NCBI RefSeq assembly: GCF_003050925.1
Contig: NZ_QAOV01000007.1
Span: 186,001 to 250,000 of the forward strand
Source: Pseudomonas sp. GV085
Lineage (GTDB): Bacteria > Pseudomonadota > Gammaproteobacteria > Pseudomonadales > Pseudomonadaceae
Length of the DNA: 64,000 bases
Reading direction: 5' to 3'
Shown here piece after piece: positions 16,721 through 25,552 of the stretch. Position numbers and translations under genes: made by a program. Positions within the stretch are counted from its first letter, which is position 1; each line of letters opens with the position of its first letter. Below the pieces are notes generated by a model. It worked only from the letters and a program-made list of their open reading frames with translations. It searched no databases and was not told the origin of the DNA.

Positions 16721-16744
16721 GCCCCCTTACGGGGGCTTTTTTTC
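16721..16744 (+). terminator. Rho-independent terminator after the aldolase gene
   Basis: A G+C hairpin (GCCCCC, TTAC loop, GGGGGC) is followed at once by a run of T. It lies 38 bases past the aldolase stop and separates that operon from the flavin reductase gene. Confidence 0.85.
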
Positions 16745-16973
16745 CCATGAAATCAATGTCTAGCGCACACGAAATCGCGCAGATCAGGTCCATTTCAATC
16801 GACATCCAGCCTGAGCCACAAAATCTCATCCATGCCCGCCTTCCTTGGCCCTCACGTAGTTTTGCAAACACCTTGATATCAACAAACATCGTCCGTTCTG
16901 ACCATGCTGGAAAGTGCTGCACGTTAGACAATTCAAGCCACAGATACGGCTCCCAGCACCAGAGGAAACGGGC

Positions 16974-18005
16974 ATGAATAACAACGCACAACGCTCACAA
17001 GCCGGCCAGCAGAAACATGGCAGTACCACACTGGATCCCCGGGAGTTTCGCCACGCTCTGGGGACGTTCACCACGGGTGTCACCATCATTACGGCTCGCG
17101 ACCAGGACGATGCCCCCGTCGGCGTAACGGCCAATAGTTTCAACTCCGTGTCCCTGGACCCTCCACTGGTGCTCTGGAGCCTGGCTCGCAAATCACAGAG
17201 CCTCGCCACCTTCGAAAAAGCCAGCCACTGGGCTGTGCATATCCTCGCCCACGACCAGGGCGAACTCTCGGCGCGTTTCGCCCGTAGCGTCTCCGGGCCG
17301 GAGAAGTTCGACGGCATCGAGTACGAGGGCGGCCTGGGCTCGGCGCCGCTGCTGGCCGGCTGCACCACTCGGCTGCAGTGCCGCACGGCCCATATCTACG
17401 ATGGCGGCGACCACATCATCCTGGTGGGCGAAGTACTCAAGTTCGACAAGTCCGATACCCCTCCGCTGGTATTCCAGAGTGGCAACTACGCCATCGCCAC
17501 CAGCACCGCGCAAACCATCATGCCGCCTCCTGACGAGGATCCTCGTAACGTCAGCGAAGCCAGCCCCCTTGGCTATTTGCTGGCCAGCGCATACCTGCAC
17601 TTCTCCGCCAGGACGCAGGAACATGCCTCTGAGCTCAAACTCAACAACATCGAGTACCTGGTCCTCAGTGCACTGGGTACGCGGGAAGGACGCACCTACC
17701 ACGAGTTGATTTCCCTCGCCGCGTACACCGGACGCGAAGTCGGCCCTGAATCGATCAACGACCTGGCAGCGAGAGGGCTGATTCGCATCGATGACGAACG
17801 CACCGCACCGGACGATGAGGACCACGCGCAAATTTTCCTGACACCCGAAGGCAAGAAAGTCGTCGCTCGCATCCTCATCCAGAGTCAGCAGGTGGAGGAT
17901 ACGATGATGCGACAGCTCGGAGTCCCCGAGACCATTGCGCTACGTACTCTACTGAGCCGCTTCGTGAGGATCCACAGTCCGCTTATCCCTTATCGCTGGT
18001 TCTGA
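16974..18005 (+). CDS. Flavin reductase fused to a MarR-like domain (two-component monooxygenase reductase)
   Basis: 343 aa from ATG 16974, which has GAGGAAAC upstream. Residues about 20-180 are a flavin reductase domain (FRHALGTFTTGVTIITARD, GVTANSFNSVSLDPPLVLWSL, ILVGEVLKF). Residues about 215-335 form a winged-helix MarR-like domain (LKLNNIEYLVLSALGTREGR, ending LTPEGKKVVARIL). This matches the reductase (C1) of Acinetobacter p-hydroxyphenylacetate hydroxylase, in which the MarR-like part senses substrate. It should supply reduced flavin to a monooxygenase; no oxygenase gene is in this window, so the partner must be elsewhere. It has its own promoter region after the terminator at 16721. 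Confidence 0.85.
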   Translation: MNNNAQRSQAGQQKHGSTTLDPREFRHALGTFTTGVTIITARDQDDAPVGVTANSFNSVSLDPPLVLWSLARKSQSLATFEKASHWAVHILAHDQGELSARFARSVSGPEKFDGIEYEGGLGSAPLLAGCTTRLQCRTAHIYDGGDHIILVGEVLKFDKSDTPPLVFQSGNYAIATSTAQTIMPPPDEDPRNVSEASPLGYLLASAYLHFSARTQEHASELKLNNIEYLVLSALGTREGRTYHELISLAAYTGREVGPESINDLAARGLIRIDDERTAPDDEDHAQIFLTPEGKKVVARILIQSQQVEDTMMRQLGVPETIALRTLLSRFVRIHSPLIPYRWF

Positions 18006-18049
18006 GGCTACCACCGAGAGCCAGTCGTTTTGTAGGGGTAAAAACGATC

Positions 18050-18088
18050 AAAAATAAAAAGGGTCGCGAGATAAAATCTCGCAACCCC
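18050..18088 (-). terminator. Terminator of tRNA-Pro
   Basis: On the minus strand a hairpin (GGGTTGCGAGAT, short loop, ATCTCGCGACCC) just past the tRNA CCA end is followed by T-rich sequence. It also marks the boundary with the accessory cluster. Confidence 0.75.
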
Positions 18089-18098
18089 TTGAAAAATA

Positions 18099-18175
18099 TG
18101 GTCGGGACGGAGTGATTCGAACACTCGACCCCTAGCACCCCATGCTAGTGCGCTACCGGACTGCGCTACGCCCCG
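18099..18175 (-). tRNA. tRNA-Pro(GGG)
   Basis: 77 bases including an encoded CCA. The acceptor arms CGGGGCG and CGTCCCG pair; the anticodon loop is ATGGGGT with anticodon GGG. Its 3' end faces the accessory cluster, the usual geometry for an island integrated at a tRNA gene. Confidence 0.95.
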
Positions 18176-18264
18176 ACTAGGCGTGAAACCTGTTCCTCAC
18201 CTCGAGGAACGTTCAAGAATATATCGCAAGCTTTTGAAAACTGGAAGTATTTAAAAGCAGGATT

Positions 18265-18621
18265 TTATTTCTTGAGCACCACCAGAACATCTTCGAGCTC
18301 GGCGATCATCTGGCGGATCATTTGTTTGTATTGGGTGGTGTCGTCTTTGGCCTCATCACCGGACAAGCGCAGGCGCGCTCCGCCGATTGTGAACCCCTGG
18401 TCATAAAGAAGCGCGCGGATCTGCCGAATCATCAGCACATCCTGGCGCTGATAATACCGGCGGTTTCCGCGACGTTTGACAGGGTTGAGTTGAGGAAACT
18501 CCTGCTCCCAGTAGCGCAGCACGTGCGGTTTTACCGCACACAGCTCGCTGACTTCACCAATGGTGAAGTAGCGTTTGCCCGGGATGACGGGGAGCTCGTC
18601 GTTATGACTTGGTTCCAGCAT
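18265..18621 (-). CDS. MerR-family transcriptional regulator
   Basis: 118 aa from ATG 18621, inside the end of ihfA (20-base overlap). The winged-helix motif KRYFTIGEVSELCAVKPHVLRYWEQEF and the wing RRGNRRYYQRQDV are typical; the C-terminus is a dimerising helix with no metal-binding cysteines. It is the last gene of the pheST-ihfA transcript in Pseudomonas. Its target is unknown. Confidence 0.9.
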   Translation of the reverse strand: MLEPSHNDELPVIPGKRYFTIGEVSELCAVKPHVLRYWEQEFPQLNPVKRRGNRRYYQRQDVLMIRQIRALLYDQGFTIGGARLRLSGDEAKDDTTQYKQMIRQMIAELEDVLVVLKK

Positions 18622-18904
18622 AAGCCTCAACTCGGGCCTTCAACTTCTGCCCTGGACGAAAGGTGACCACACGGCGAGCCGTGATCGGGATTTCTTCCCC
18701 CGTTTTCGGATTGCGGCCAGGCCGCTGGCGTTTGTCCCGAAGGTCGAAATTGCCGAAACCGGACAATTTGACTTGTTCGTTGTCTTCAAGAGCGTGCCTG
18801 ATTTCTTCAAAAAACAGTTCGACCAATTCCTTGGCCTCCCGTTTGTTCAGGCCCAGCTCTTCATACAGACGTTCCGCCATCTCAGCTTTCGTCAGAGCCC
18901 CCAT
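18602..18904 (-). CDS. ihfA: Integration host factor alpha subunit
   Basis: 100 aa, family length. It shows the HU/IHF fold with LTKAEMAERLYEELGLNKREAK at the N-terminus and the DNA-arm signature GFGNFDLRDKRQRPGRNPKTGEEI, whose Pro intercalates in DNA. IHF bends DNA at promoters, origins and recombination sites as a heterodimer with IhfB. It lies three bases after pheT, the usual gamma-proteobacterial order. Confidence 0.97.
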   Translation of the reverse strand: MGALTKAEMAERLYEELGLNKREAKELVELFFEEIRHALEDNEQVKLSGFGNFDLRDKRQRPGRNPKTGEEIPITARRVVTFRPGQKLKARVEAYAGTKS

Positions 18905-18907
18905 ACG

Positions 18908-21286
18908 TCACTTCCTTAACGTGGCGTTCAACCTTTTTTCGAGCGAGGTGAGGATGTTTTGCGTTGCGGTATTCACCTCATCGTCATTAAGAGTGCGCGA
19001 TGGATGCTGCCAGGTCAAGCCGACTGCGAGGCTTTTTCTATCAGGATCAATGCCTTTACCCTGATACACGTCAAATAGCCTGAGGTCTGTCAGCCATTCG
19101 CCTGCATTTTCACGGATTACGTCCAGTACAGCCGTGGCTGCGACGTCTTTGTGTGCAATCAGTGCAAGGTCACGACGCACTTCAGGAAAGCGCGATAACT
19201 CGTGGAATGCAGGCATTTTGCCCGACGCCACTTCCGCCAGAACCAGCTCGAAGACGAAGACCGGACGGTCGAGACCGAGGGTTTTCGACAATTCAGGGTG
19301 GATCGCGCCAATGAAGCCGACCAGACGACCGTCACGCTCGATGCGTGCGGTTTGACCCGGGTGCAGCGCTGGGTGCTTGCCCGGCACGAAAGTGAATGCA
19401 TCCAGGGCACCGGCGAAGCCCAGCACCGCTTCCACGTCAGCCTTGACGTCGAAGAAGTCGACGGTATCGCGACCCTGCGCCCAGCCTTCCGGCAGGCGAC
19501 TACCGCAAACAACACCCGCCAACATCGGCTCTTGCTTCAGACCTTCGAGCTGACCAACGAAACGCAGGCCGCTTTCGAACAGACGCACGCGATCCTGCTG
19601 ACGGTTCAGGTTGTGCTGAAGCGCCTTGACCAGACCTGGCCACAGCGACGAACGCATGGCAGCCATGTCATTGGAGATCGGATTAGCCAGCAGCAACGGC
19701 TCCACACCCGGATTAAACAGCTCGAACTGTTTTGGATCGATGAAGCTGTAGGTAATGGCTTCCTGATATCCACGGGCAACCAGCAGGCGGCGCAGTTCCG
19801 GCAAATCGCTACGGGCTTCTGCCTTGGCTTGCGGCGCCAGACGCGCTTGCGGATAACGAACCGGCAAACGGTTGTAGCCGTACAGGCGTGCCAGTTCTTC
19901 GATCAGGTCGACTTCCAGGCTGATATCGAAGCGATGGCTTGGCACTTCTACACGCCACTGCCCTGCCCCGTCGGCAGTAATGGTCAGGCCCAAGGCATTG
20001 AGCAGGCGCTCCACTTCAGCCGAATCCATTTCCATACCCAGCATCTGGGTAATGCGCTGGGCACGCAGGGTGACCGGAGCAATTTTCGGCAGGTGCTGTT
20101 CGCTGACGGTCTCGATGATCGGACCCGCTTCACCACCGGTGATGTCCAGCAGCAGGCCAGTCGCGCGCTCCATGGCTTCGCGGGCCAGTTGCCAGTCCAC
20201 ACCACGCTCATAGCGATGCGATGCATCGGTGTGCAGGCCATAGGAACGGGCCTTGCCTGCTACGGCGATCTGGTCGAAGAAGGCGCTTTCCAGGAACACA
20301 TCACGGGTGGTCGCGGAAACACCGCTGTGCTCGCCACCCATGACGCCGGCGATGGCCAGTGCGCGGGAGTGGTCGGCAATCACCAGCGTATCGCTACGCA
20401 GGGTGACCTCCTGACCGTCGAGCAGCACCAGCTTCTCGCCCTCTTCGGCCATGCGTACACGGATGCCACCGTTGATTTCGGCGAGATCGAAGGCGTGCAG
20501 CGGCTGACCCAGCTCCAGCATCACGTAGTTGGTGATGTCGACGGCAGCATCGATGCTGCGCACATCGGCACGACGCAGGCGCTCGACCATCCACAGCGGC
20601 GTAGGCCTGGACAGGTCGACGTTACGAATCACTCGACCGAGGTAGCGTGGGCACGCGGCGGGCGCCAGCACTTCGACCGAACGCACTTCGTCGTGGGCGG
20701 CAGGCACCGAAGCCACTACCGGACGAACCACCGGAGCGGCGTACAGTGCGCCGACTTCACGGGCCAGACCGGCCAGGGACAGGCAGTCGCCACGGTTCGG
20801 GGTCAGATCGACCTCGATGCTGGCATCTTCCAGGTTGAGGTATTCACGAATGTCCTGACCGACCGGCGCATCGGCCGGCAGCTCCATCAGACCGTCATTA
20901 CCTTCACCAACCTGCAGCTCGGATTGCGAGCACAGCATGCCGTTGGACTCAACGCCACGCAGCTTGGCCTTCTTGATCTTGAAGTCGCCTGGCAGCTCGG
21001 CACCGATCATGGCGAAAGGAATCTTCAGGCCCGGGCGCACGTTTGGCGCACCGCAAACGACCTGGAAGGTTTCCGAACCGCTGCTGACCTGGCACACGCG
21101 CAGCTTGTCGGCGTCCGGGTGCGGCTCGGTGCTCAGCACCTCGCCAACCACCACGCCACTGAAAACACCGGCGGCCGGCGTAACGCTATCGACCTCAAGA
21201 CCGGCCATCGACAGACGAGCAACCAGCTCGTCGCGACTTACCTGCGGGCTAACCCAGCCGCGCAGCCATTGTTCACTGAATTTCAT
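18908..21286 (-). CDS. pheT: Phenylalanyl-tRNA synthetase beta chain
   Basis: 792 aa, the normal length. Domains in order are an N-terminal tRNA-binding OB domain (about 39-150, VGEVLSTEPHPDADKLRVC), the B3/B4 editing domain, B5 (about 400-470), a catalytic-like domain and a C-terminal FDX-ACB anticodon domain (ELSRFPEVRRDLALI). It pairs with PheS to charge tRNA-Phe and edits mischarged Tyr. It follows pheS by 26 bases. Confidence 0.97.
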   Translation of the reverse strand: MKFSEQWLRGWVSPQVSRDELVARLSMAGLEVDSVTPAAGVFSGVVVGEVLSTEPHPDADKLRVCQVSSGSETFQVVCGAPNVRPGLKIPFAMIGAELPGDFKIKKAKLRGVESNGMLCSQSELQVGEGNDGLMELPADAPVGQDIREYLNLEDASIEVDLTPNRGDCLSLAGLAREVGALYAAPVVRPVVASVPAAHDEVRSVEVLAPAACPRYLGRVIRNVDLSRPTPLWMVERLRRADVRSIDAAVDITNYVMLELGQPLHAFDLAEINGGIRVRMAEEGEKLVLLDGQEVTLRSDTLVIADHSRALAIAGVMGGEHSGVSATTRDVFLESAFFDQIAVAGKARSYGLHTDASHRYERGVDWQLAREAMERATGLLLDITGGEAGPIIETVSEQHLPKIAPVTLRAQRITQMLGMEMDSAEVERLLNALGLTITADGAGQWRVEVPSHRFDISLEVDLIEELARLYGYNRLPVRYPQARLAPQAKAEARSDLPELRRLLVARGYQEAITYSFIDPKQFELFNPGVEPLLLANPISNDMAAMRSSLWPGLVKALQHNLNRQQDRVRLFESGLRFVGQLEGLKQEPMLAGVVCGSRLPEGWAQGRDTVDFFDVKADVEAVLGFAGALDAFTFVPGKHPALHPGQTARIERDGRLVGFIGAIHPELSKTLGLDRPVFVFELVLAEVASGKMPAFHELSRFPEVRRDLALIAHKDVAATAVLDVIRENAGEWLTDLRLFDVYQGKGIDPDRKSLAVGLTWQHPSRTLNDDEVNTATQNILTSLEKRLNATLRK

Positions 21287-21312
21287 CCTGCTCTCCTAAG
21301 AATTCGTTACGA

Positions 21313-22329
21313 CTAGCGAAATTGCGCGAGGAACCGCAAGTCGTTGTCGAAGAACAGACGCAAGTCGTTCACGCCGTAACGCAGCATGGCCAGACGCTCG
21401 ACACCCATGCCGAAGGCAAAGCCCGAGAACTCTTCCGGGTCGATCCCGGACATGCGCAGCACGTTCGGGTGCACCATGCCGCAACCCATCACTTCCAGCC
21501 AGCCAGTCTGCTTGCAGACGCGGCAGCCTTTACCGCTGCACATCACGCACTCCATGTCGACTTCGGCGGATGGCTCGGTGAACGGGAAGTAGGAAGGACG
21601 GAAACGCACCGCCAGTTCCTTTTCGAAGAACACCCGCAGGAACTCTTCGATGGTGCCTTTGAGGTCGGCGAAATTGATGTCGCGATCGATCAGCAGGCCT
21701 TCGACCTGGTGGAACATCGGCGAGTGGGTGATATCGGAGTCGCTGCGATATACACGGCCTGGGCAGACGATGCGGATCGGCGGCTGTTTCGACTCCATGG
21801 TGCGGACCTGTACCGGCGAGGTATGGGTGCGCAACAGCATGTTCGCATTGAAATAGAAGGTGTCATGCATCGACCGGGCCGGGTGGTGGCCTGGGATGTT
21901 GAGCGCTTCGAAGTTGTGATAGTCGTCTTCGACCTCAGGGCCTTCGGCGATGCCGTAGCCAATACGGGTGAAGAACTGTTCGACGCGTTCCAGAGTGCGG
22001 GTAACCGGATGCAGACCACCGGAGGTCTGACCACGGCCAGGCAGGGTCACGTCAATGGACTCGGCAGAGAGTTTGGCAGCCAGATCGGCTTCTTCAAACA
22101 ATGCCTTGCGCGCATTAAGGACCTCTGTGACACGCTCCTTGGCAACGTTGATCAGCGCACCGACCTGCGGACGCTCTTCTGCCGGCAAATTCCCCAGGGT
22201 CTTCATCACCTGAGTCAATTCACCCTTCTTGCCAAGGTAGTGAACCCGGATTTGCTCCAGGGCATTGATATCTTCAGCGCTTTGCACAGCCTCTAGTGCT
22301 TGAGAGACGAGCGCATCCAGGTTTTCCAT
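21313..22329 (-). CDS. pheS: Phenylalanyl-tRNA synthetase alpha chain
   Basis: 338 aa. An N-terminal coiled-coil arm (residues 1-90) is followed by the class II catalytic core; motif 2 (FHQVEGLLIDRDINFADLKG) and motif 3 (FAFGMGVERLAMLRYG) are intact. Cysteine pairs are seen in CVMCSGKGCRVC. It is downstream of rplT but separated by a strong hairpin at 22349-22383, suggesting control of read-through. Confidence 0.97.
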   Translation of the reverse strand: MENLDALVSQALEAVQSAEDINALEQIRVHYLGKKGELTQVMKTLGNLPAEERPQVGALINVAKERVTEVLNARKALFEEADLAAKLSAESIDVTLPGRGQTSGGLHPVTRTLERVEQFFTRIGYGIAEGPEVEDDYHNFEALNIPGHHPARSMHDTFYFNANMLLRTHTSPVQVRTMESKQPPIRIVCPGRVYRSDSDITHSPMFHQVEGLLIDRDINFADLKGTIEEFLRVFFEKELAVRFRPSYFPFTEPSAEVDMECVMCSGKGCRVCKQTGWLEVMGCGMVHPNVLRMSGIDPEEFSGFAFGMGVERLAMLRYGVNDLRLFFDNDLRFLAQFR

Positions 22330-22348
22330 GTACAGACTCCAGATACAA

Positions 22349-22383
22349 AATAGGGGAAGAGCTTGAAGGCTCTTCCCCTATTT
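22349..22383 (-). terminator. Hairpin between rplT and pheS
   Basis: A near-perfect palindrome, arms AATAGGGGAAGAGC and GCTCTTCCCCTATT with a short loop, followed on the minus strand by TTTTG. It fits a rho-independent terminator or attenuator after rplT. I see no Phe-rich leader peptide upstream, so classical attenuation is not supported. Confidence 0.75.
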
Positions 22384-22438
22384 ATGACGTTTAACACCTG
22401 ACCCCACAGATGTGAGGCCGGGTGACTGTCGGGGGTAC

Positions 22439-22795
22439 TTAAGCCAAGGTGGCTTTAGCTTTCTCGACAATCGCAGCAAACGCCGCTTTTTCGTTCACTG
22501 CCAGATCAGCCAGAACCTTACGGTCGATCTCGATGGACGCTTTTTTCAGGCCGGCGATGAAACGGCTGTAGGACAGACCGTTGATACGAGCACCAGCGTT
22601 GATACGAGCGATCCACAGAGCGCGGAACTGACGTTTTTTCTGACGACGGTCACGGTAGGCGTACTGGCCTGCCTTGATTACCGCTTGCTTGGCAACACGG
22701 AATACGCGGGAGCGTGCGCCGTAGTAGCCTTTAGCAAGTTTCAGAATTTTTTTGTGACGCTTACGGGCAATGACGCCACGCTTTACACGAGCCAT
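22439..22795 (-). CDS. rplT: 50S ribosomal protein L20
   Basis: 118 aa, the usual length. The basic N-terminal arm (ARVKRGVIARKRHKKILKLAKGYYG) and the conserved LWIARINAGAR are visible. L20 is an early assembly protein and binds 23S rRNA; in many bacteria it represses its own operon. It follows rpmI by 28 bases. Confidence 0.97.
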   Translation of the reverse strand: MARVKRGVIARKRHKKILKLAKGYYGARSRVFRVAKQAVIKAGQYAYRDRRQKKRQFRALWIARINAGARINGLSYSRFIAGLKKASIEIDRKVLADLAVNEKAAFAAIVEKAKATLA

Positions 22796-22823
22796 GAGTT
22801 ACTTCCTCTATTCTTGACTAAAA

Positions 22824-23018
22824 TTAACGAAGGCGCAGCATGCGCTCGACTTTTGCCACGTCAGACGGATGCAGCAAGCTGCTACCGCGCAGTTGACGCT
22901 TACGCTTGGTCGACATTTTGGTCAGGATGTGGCTCTTGAAAGCGTGCTTGTGCTTGATACCGTTAGCAGTTTTCAGAAACCGCTTAGCAGCACCACTTTT
23001 GGTCTTCATTTTTGGCAT
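22824..23018 (-). CDS. rpmI: 50S ribosomal protein L35
   Basis: 64 aa, very basic. It starts MPKMKTKSGAAKRF and has the conserved SHILTKMSTKRKRQLRG. It sits between infC and rplT, the universal order for this operon. Confidence 0.97.
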   Translation of the reverse strand: MPKMKTKSGAAKRFLKTANGIKHKHAFKSHILTKMSTKRKRQLRGSSLLHPSDVAKVERMLRLR

Positions 23019-23078
23019 GTTCGGATACTCCGCATTCAGTTGATAAACATAATCAGAAGGCCTGCCGTGCCCTGTTGA

Positions 23079-23630
23079 TTACTTCTTCTTTTTCGGGGCG
23101 ATGACCATGATCAGCTGGCGTCCTTCCATCTTAGGATGCTGTTCGACCGAACCGTACTCGAGCAAGTCACCTTCAACTCGCTTGAGGAGTTCCATCCCCA
23201 GCTCCTGGTGGGCCATCTCACGGCCGCGGAATCGCAAGGATACCTTGGCCCTGTCCCCATCACTCAGGAAACGTACCAGGTTGCGCAGTTTTACCTGGTA
23301 ATCCCCTTCCTCCGTCCCTGGACGAAACTTGATTTCTTTAACCTGAATCTGCTTCTGGTTTTTCTTGGCCGCAGCAACCTGTTTCTTCTTTTCGAAGATC
23401 GATTTGCCGTAGTCCATCAGTTTGCAAACAGGTGGTACTGCATCGGCGGAAATCTCCACCAGATCCAGCTTGGCCTCTTCAGCCTTAAGAAGCGCGTCTT
23501 CAATTGACACAATCCCAAGCTGTTCACCTTCAGCTCCAATTAACCGAACCTCGCGTGCCGAGATATTCTCGTTGATCGGGGCTTTCGGTGCAGCTCGTTT
23601 ATCTTGTCTCATTTCACGCTTAATAATAAT
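23079..23630 (-). CDS. infC: Translation initiation factor IF-3, AUU start
   Basis: 183 aa if translation starts at ATT 23630. Just upstream is CGGAG, and three ATT codons in a row (23630, 23627, 23624) precede the first ATG at 23612, which lacks a ribosome site. AUU initiation lets IF-3 repress its own synthesis in Escherichia coli, and Pseudomonas IF-3 is known with six extra residues as here. The N-domain (INENISAREVRLIGAEGEQLG) and C-domain (RFRGREMAHQELGMELL) are intact. The start overlaps the thrS stop by one base. Confidence 0.93.
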   Translation of the reverse strand: MIIKREMRQDKRAAPKAPINENISAREVRLIGAEGEQLGIVSIEDALLKAEEAKLDLVEISADAVPPVCKLMDYGKSIFEKKKQVAAAKKNQKQIQVKEIKFRPGTEEGDYQVKLRNLVRFLSDGDRAKVSLRFRGREMAHQELGMELLKRVEGDLLEYGSVEQHPKMEGRQLIMVIAPKKKK

Positions 23631-25552
23631 TACTCCGAATCTGGGCGACCACGCCGGGAAACCGCTTGCGCGAGAAACTCAGCGAACTGGGCGACGGGCA
23701 TCGAGCCCAGGTCAGCACCTTCACGAGTACGCACAGCGACAGTCTGCATCTCGACTTCCCGATCTCCGATAACCAAGAGAAAAGGAACCTTGAGCAAAGT
23801 ATGCTCGCGGATTTTAAAGCCGATCTTTTCATTTCTCAAGTCAGACTTGGCACGAAACCCGCTTTCGTTGAGAGTTTTTTCCACTTCGGCGGCAAAATCA
23901 GCCTGTTTATCAGTGATATTCATCACCACTGCCTGGGTCGGAGCCAGCCACGCGGGGAATGCGCCCTCGTAGTGCTCGATCAGAATTCCGACGAAACGCT
24001 CGAAGGACCCCAGGATCGCCCGGTGCAACATGACCGGGTGCTTGCGGCTGTTGTCTTCGGAGACGTATTCGGCTCCCAGACGGACAGGCAGGTTAAAATC
24101 GAGCTGCAGGGTACCACATTGCCAGACGCGACCGAGGCAATCTTTCAGCGAGAACTCGATCTTCGGACCGTAGAACGCACCCTCGCCCGGCTGCAGATCG
24201 TACGGCAGGCCCGCACTATCAAGGGCTGCGGCCAGCGCAGCTTCGGCGCGATCCCAAAGCTCGTCGGAACCGACGCGTTTTTCCGGACGAGTGGACAGCT
24301 TCATCTCGACATCGGTGAAGCCGAAGTCGGCGTAGACATCCATGGTCAGCTTGATGAACGCAGCGGATTCAGCCTGCATCTGTTCTTCGGTGCAGAAAAT
24401 GTGCGCGTCGTCCTGGGTGAATCCACGCACGCGCATGATGCCGTGCAAGGCACCCGATGGCTCGTTACGGTGGCAGGCACCGAATTCGGCCAGGCGCATC
24501 GGCAACTCGCGGTAGCTTTTCAGGCCCTGGTTGAACACCTGCACGTGGCACGGGCAGTTCATCGGCTTGATCGCGTAGTCGCGGCTTTCCGACTGGGTGG
24601 TGAACATGTTGTCGGCGTAGTTGGCCCAGTGCCCGGACTTTTCCCACAGGCTGCGGTCAACGACCTGGGGTGTCTTGATTTCCAGGTAACCGTTGTCGCG
24701 CTGCACCTTGCGCATGTACTGCTCGAGCACCTGGTACAAAGTCCAGCCATTGGGGTGCCAGAACACCATGCCCGGCGCTTCTTCCTGGGTGTGGAACAGG
24801 CCCAGGCGCTTGCCGATCTTGCGGTGGTCGCGCTTTTCGGCTTCTTCAATGCGCTGGATGTAGGCGGCCAGTTGCTTCTTGTCCGCCCAGGCGGTGCCGT
24901 AGACGCGCTGCAATTGCTCGTTCTTGGCATCGCCGCGCCAGTAGGCACCGGACAGCTTGGTCAGCTTGAAGGATTTCAGGAAGCGCGTGTTCGGCACGTG
25001 CGGACCGCGGCACATGTCGACGTATTCTTCGTGATAGTACAGGCCCATGGCCTGCTCGTTCGGCATGTCCTCGACCAGGCGCAACTTGTAGTCTTCGCCA
25101 CGGGCCTTGAACACTTCGATCACTTCGGCGCGCGGAGTGACTTTCTTGATCACGTCGTAATCTTTCTCGATCAGCTGCTGCATGCGCTGTTCGATCGCGG
25201 CCAGGTCGTCCGGAGTGAAAGGACGCTCGAAAGCGATGTCGTAATAGAAACCTTCATCGATGACCGGACCGATGACCATTTTGGCGGTCGGGTACAACTG
25301 CTTGACCGCATGGCCAACCAGGTGGGCGCAAGAGTGGCGAATGATCTCCAGCCCCTCTTCATCCTTTGGCGTGATGATTTGCAGCGACGCGTCGCTGTCG
25401 ATGATGTCGCTGGCGTCGACCAGCTTGCCATTGACCTTGCCGGCCACGGTGGCCTTGGCCAGGCCTGCACCAATGGATGCGGCGACCTCGGCTACGGAAA
25501 CCGGGTGATCGAATGAACGTTGACTGCCGTCGGGAAGAGTAATAGTTGGCAT
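23630..25552 (-). CDS. thrS: Threonyl-tRNA synthetase
   Basis: 640 aa from ATG 25552, which has AGGAGAGGAGG upstream; the longer frame to 25585 lacks one. Domains are TGS (1-60), the editing domain with HSCAHLVGHAVKQLYP and MCRGPHVPNT, the class II core with zinc site (MNCPCHVQVF) and a C-terminal anticodon domain. It charges tRNA-Thr and is first gene of the thrS-infC-rpmI-rplT-pheST-ihfA run. Confidence 0.97.
   Translation of the reverse strand: MPTITLPDGSQRSFDHPVSVAEVAASIGAGLAKATVAGKVNGKLVDASDIIDSDASLQIITPKDEEGLEIIRHSCAHLVGHAVKQLYPTAKMVIGPVIDEGFYYDIAFERPFTPDDLAAIEQRMQQLIEKDYDVIKKVTPRAEVIEVFKARGEDYKLRLVEDMPNEQAMGLYYHEEYVDMCRGPHVPNTRFLKSFKLTKLSGAYWRGDAKNEQLQRVYGTAWADKKQLAAYIQRIEEAEKRDHRKIGKRLGLFHTQEEAPGMVFWHPNGWTLYQVLEQYMRKVQRDNGYLEIKTPQVVDRSLWEKSGHWANYADNMFTTQSESRDYAIKPMNCPCHVQVFNQGLKSYRELPMRLAEFGACHRNEPSGALHGIMRVRGFTQDDAHIFCTEEQMQAESAAFIKLTMDVYADFGFTDVEMKLSTRPEKRVGSDELWDRAEAALAAALDSAGLPYDLQPGEGAFYGPKIEFSLKDCLGRVWQCGTLQLDFNLPVRLGAEYVSEDNSRKHPVMLHRAILGSFERFVGILIEHYEGAFPAWLAPTQAVVMNITDKQADFAAEVEKTLNESGFRAKSDLRNEKIGFKIREHTLLKVPFLLVIGDREVEMQTVAVRTREGADLGSMPVAQFAEFLAQAVSRRGRPDSE

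Noticed and set aside
19202..21316. 704-codon frame antisense to pheT
   Set aside because: The opposite strand is unmistakably PheT; the frame is open because of codon bias and carries His/Gln-rich nonsense.
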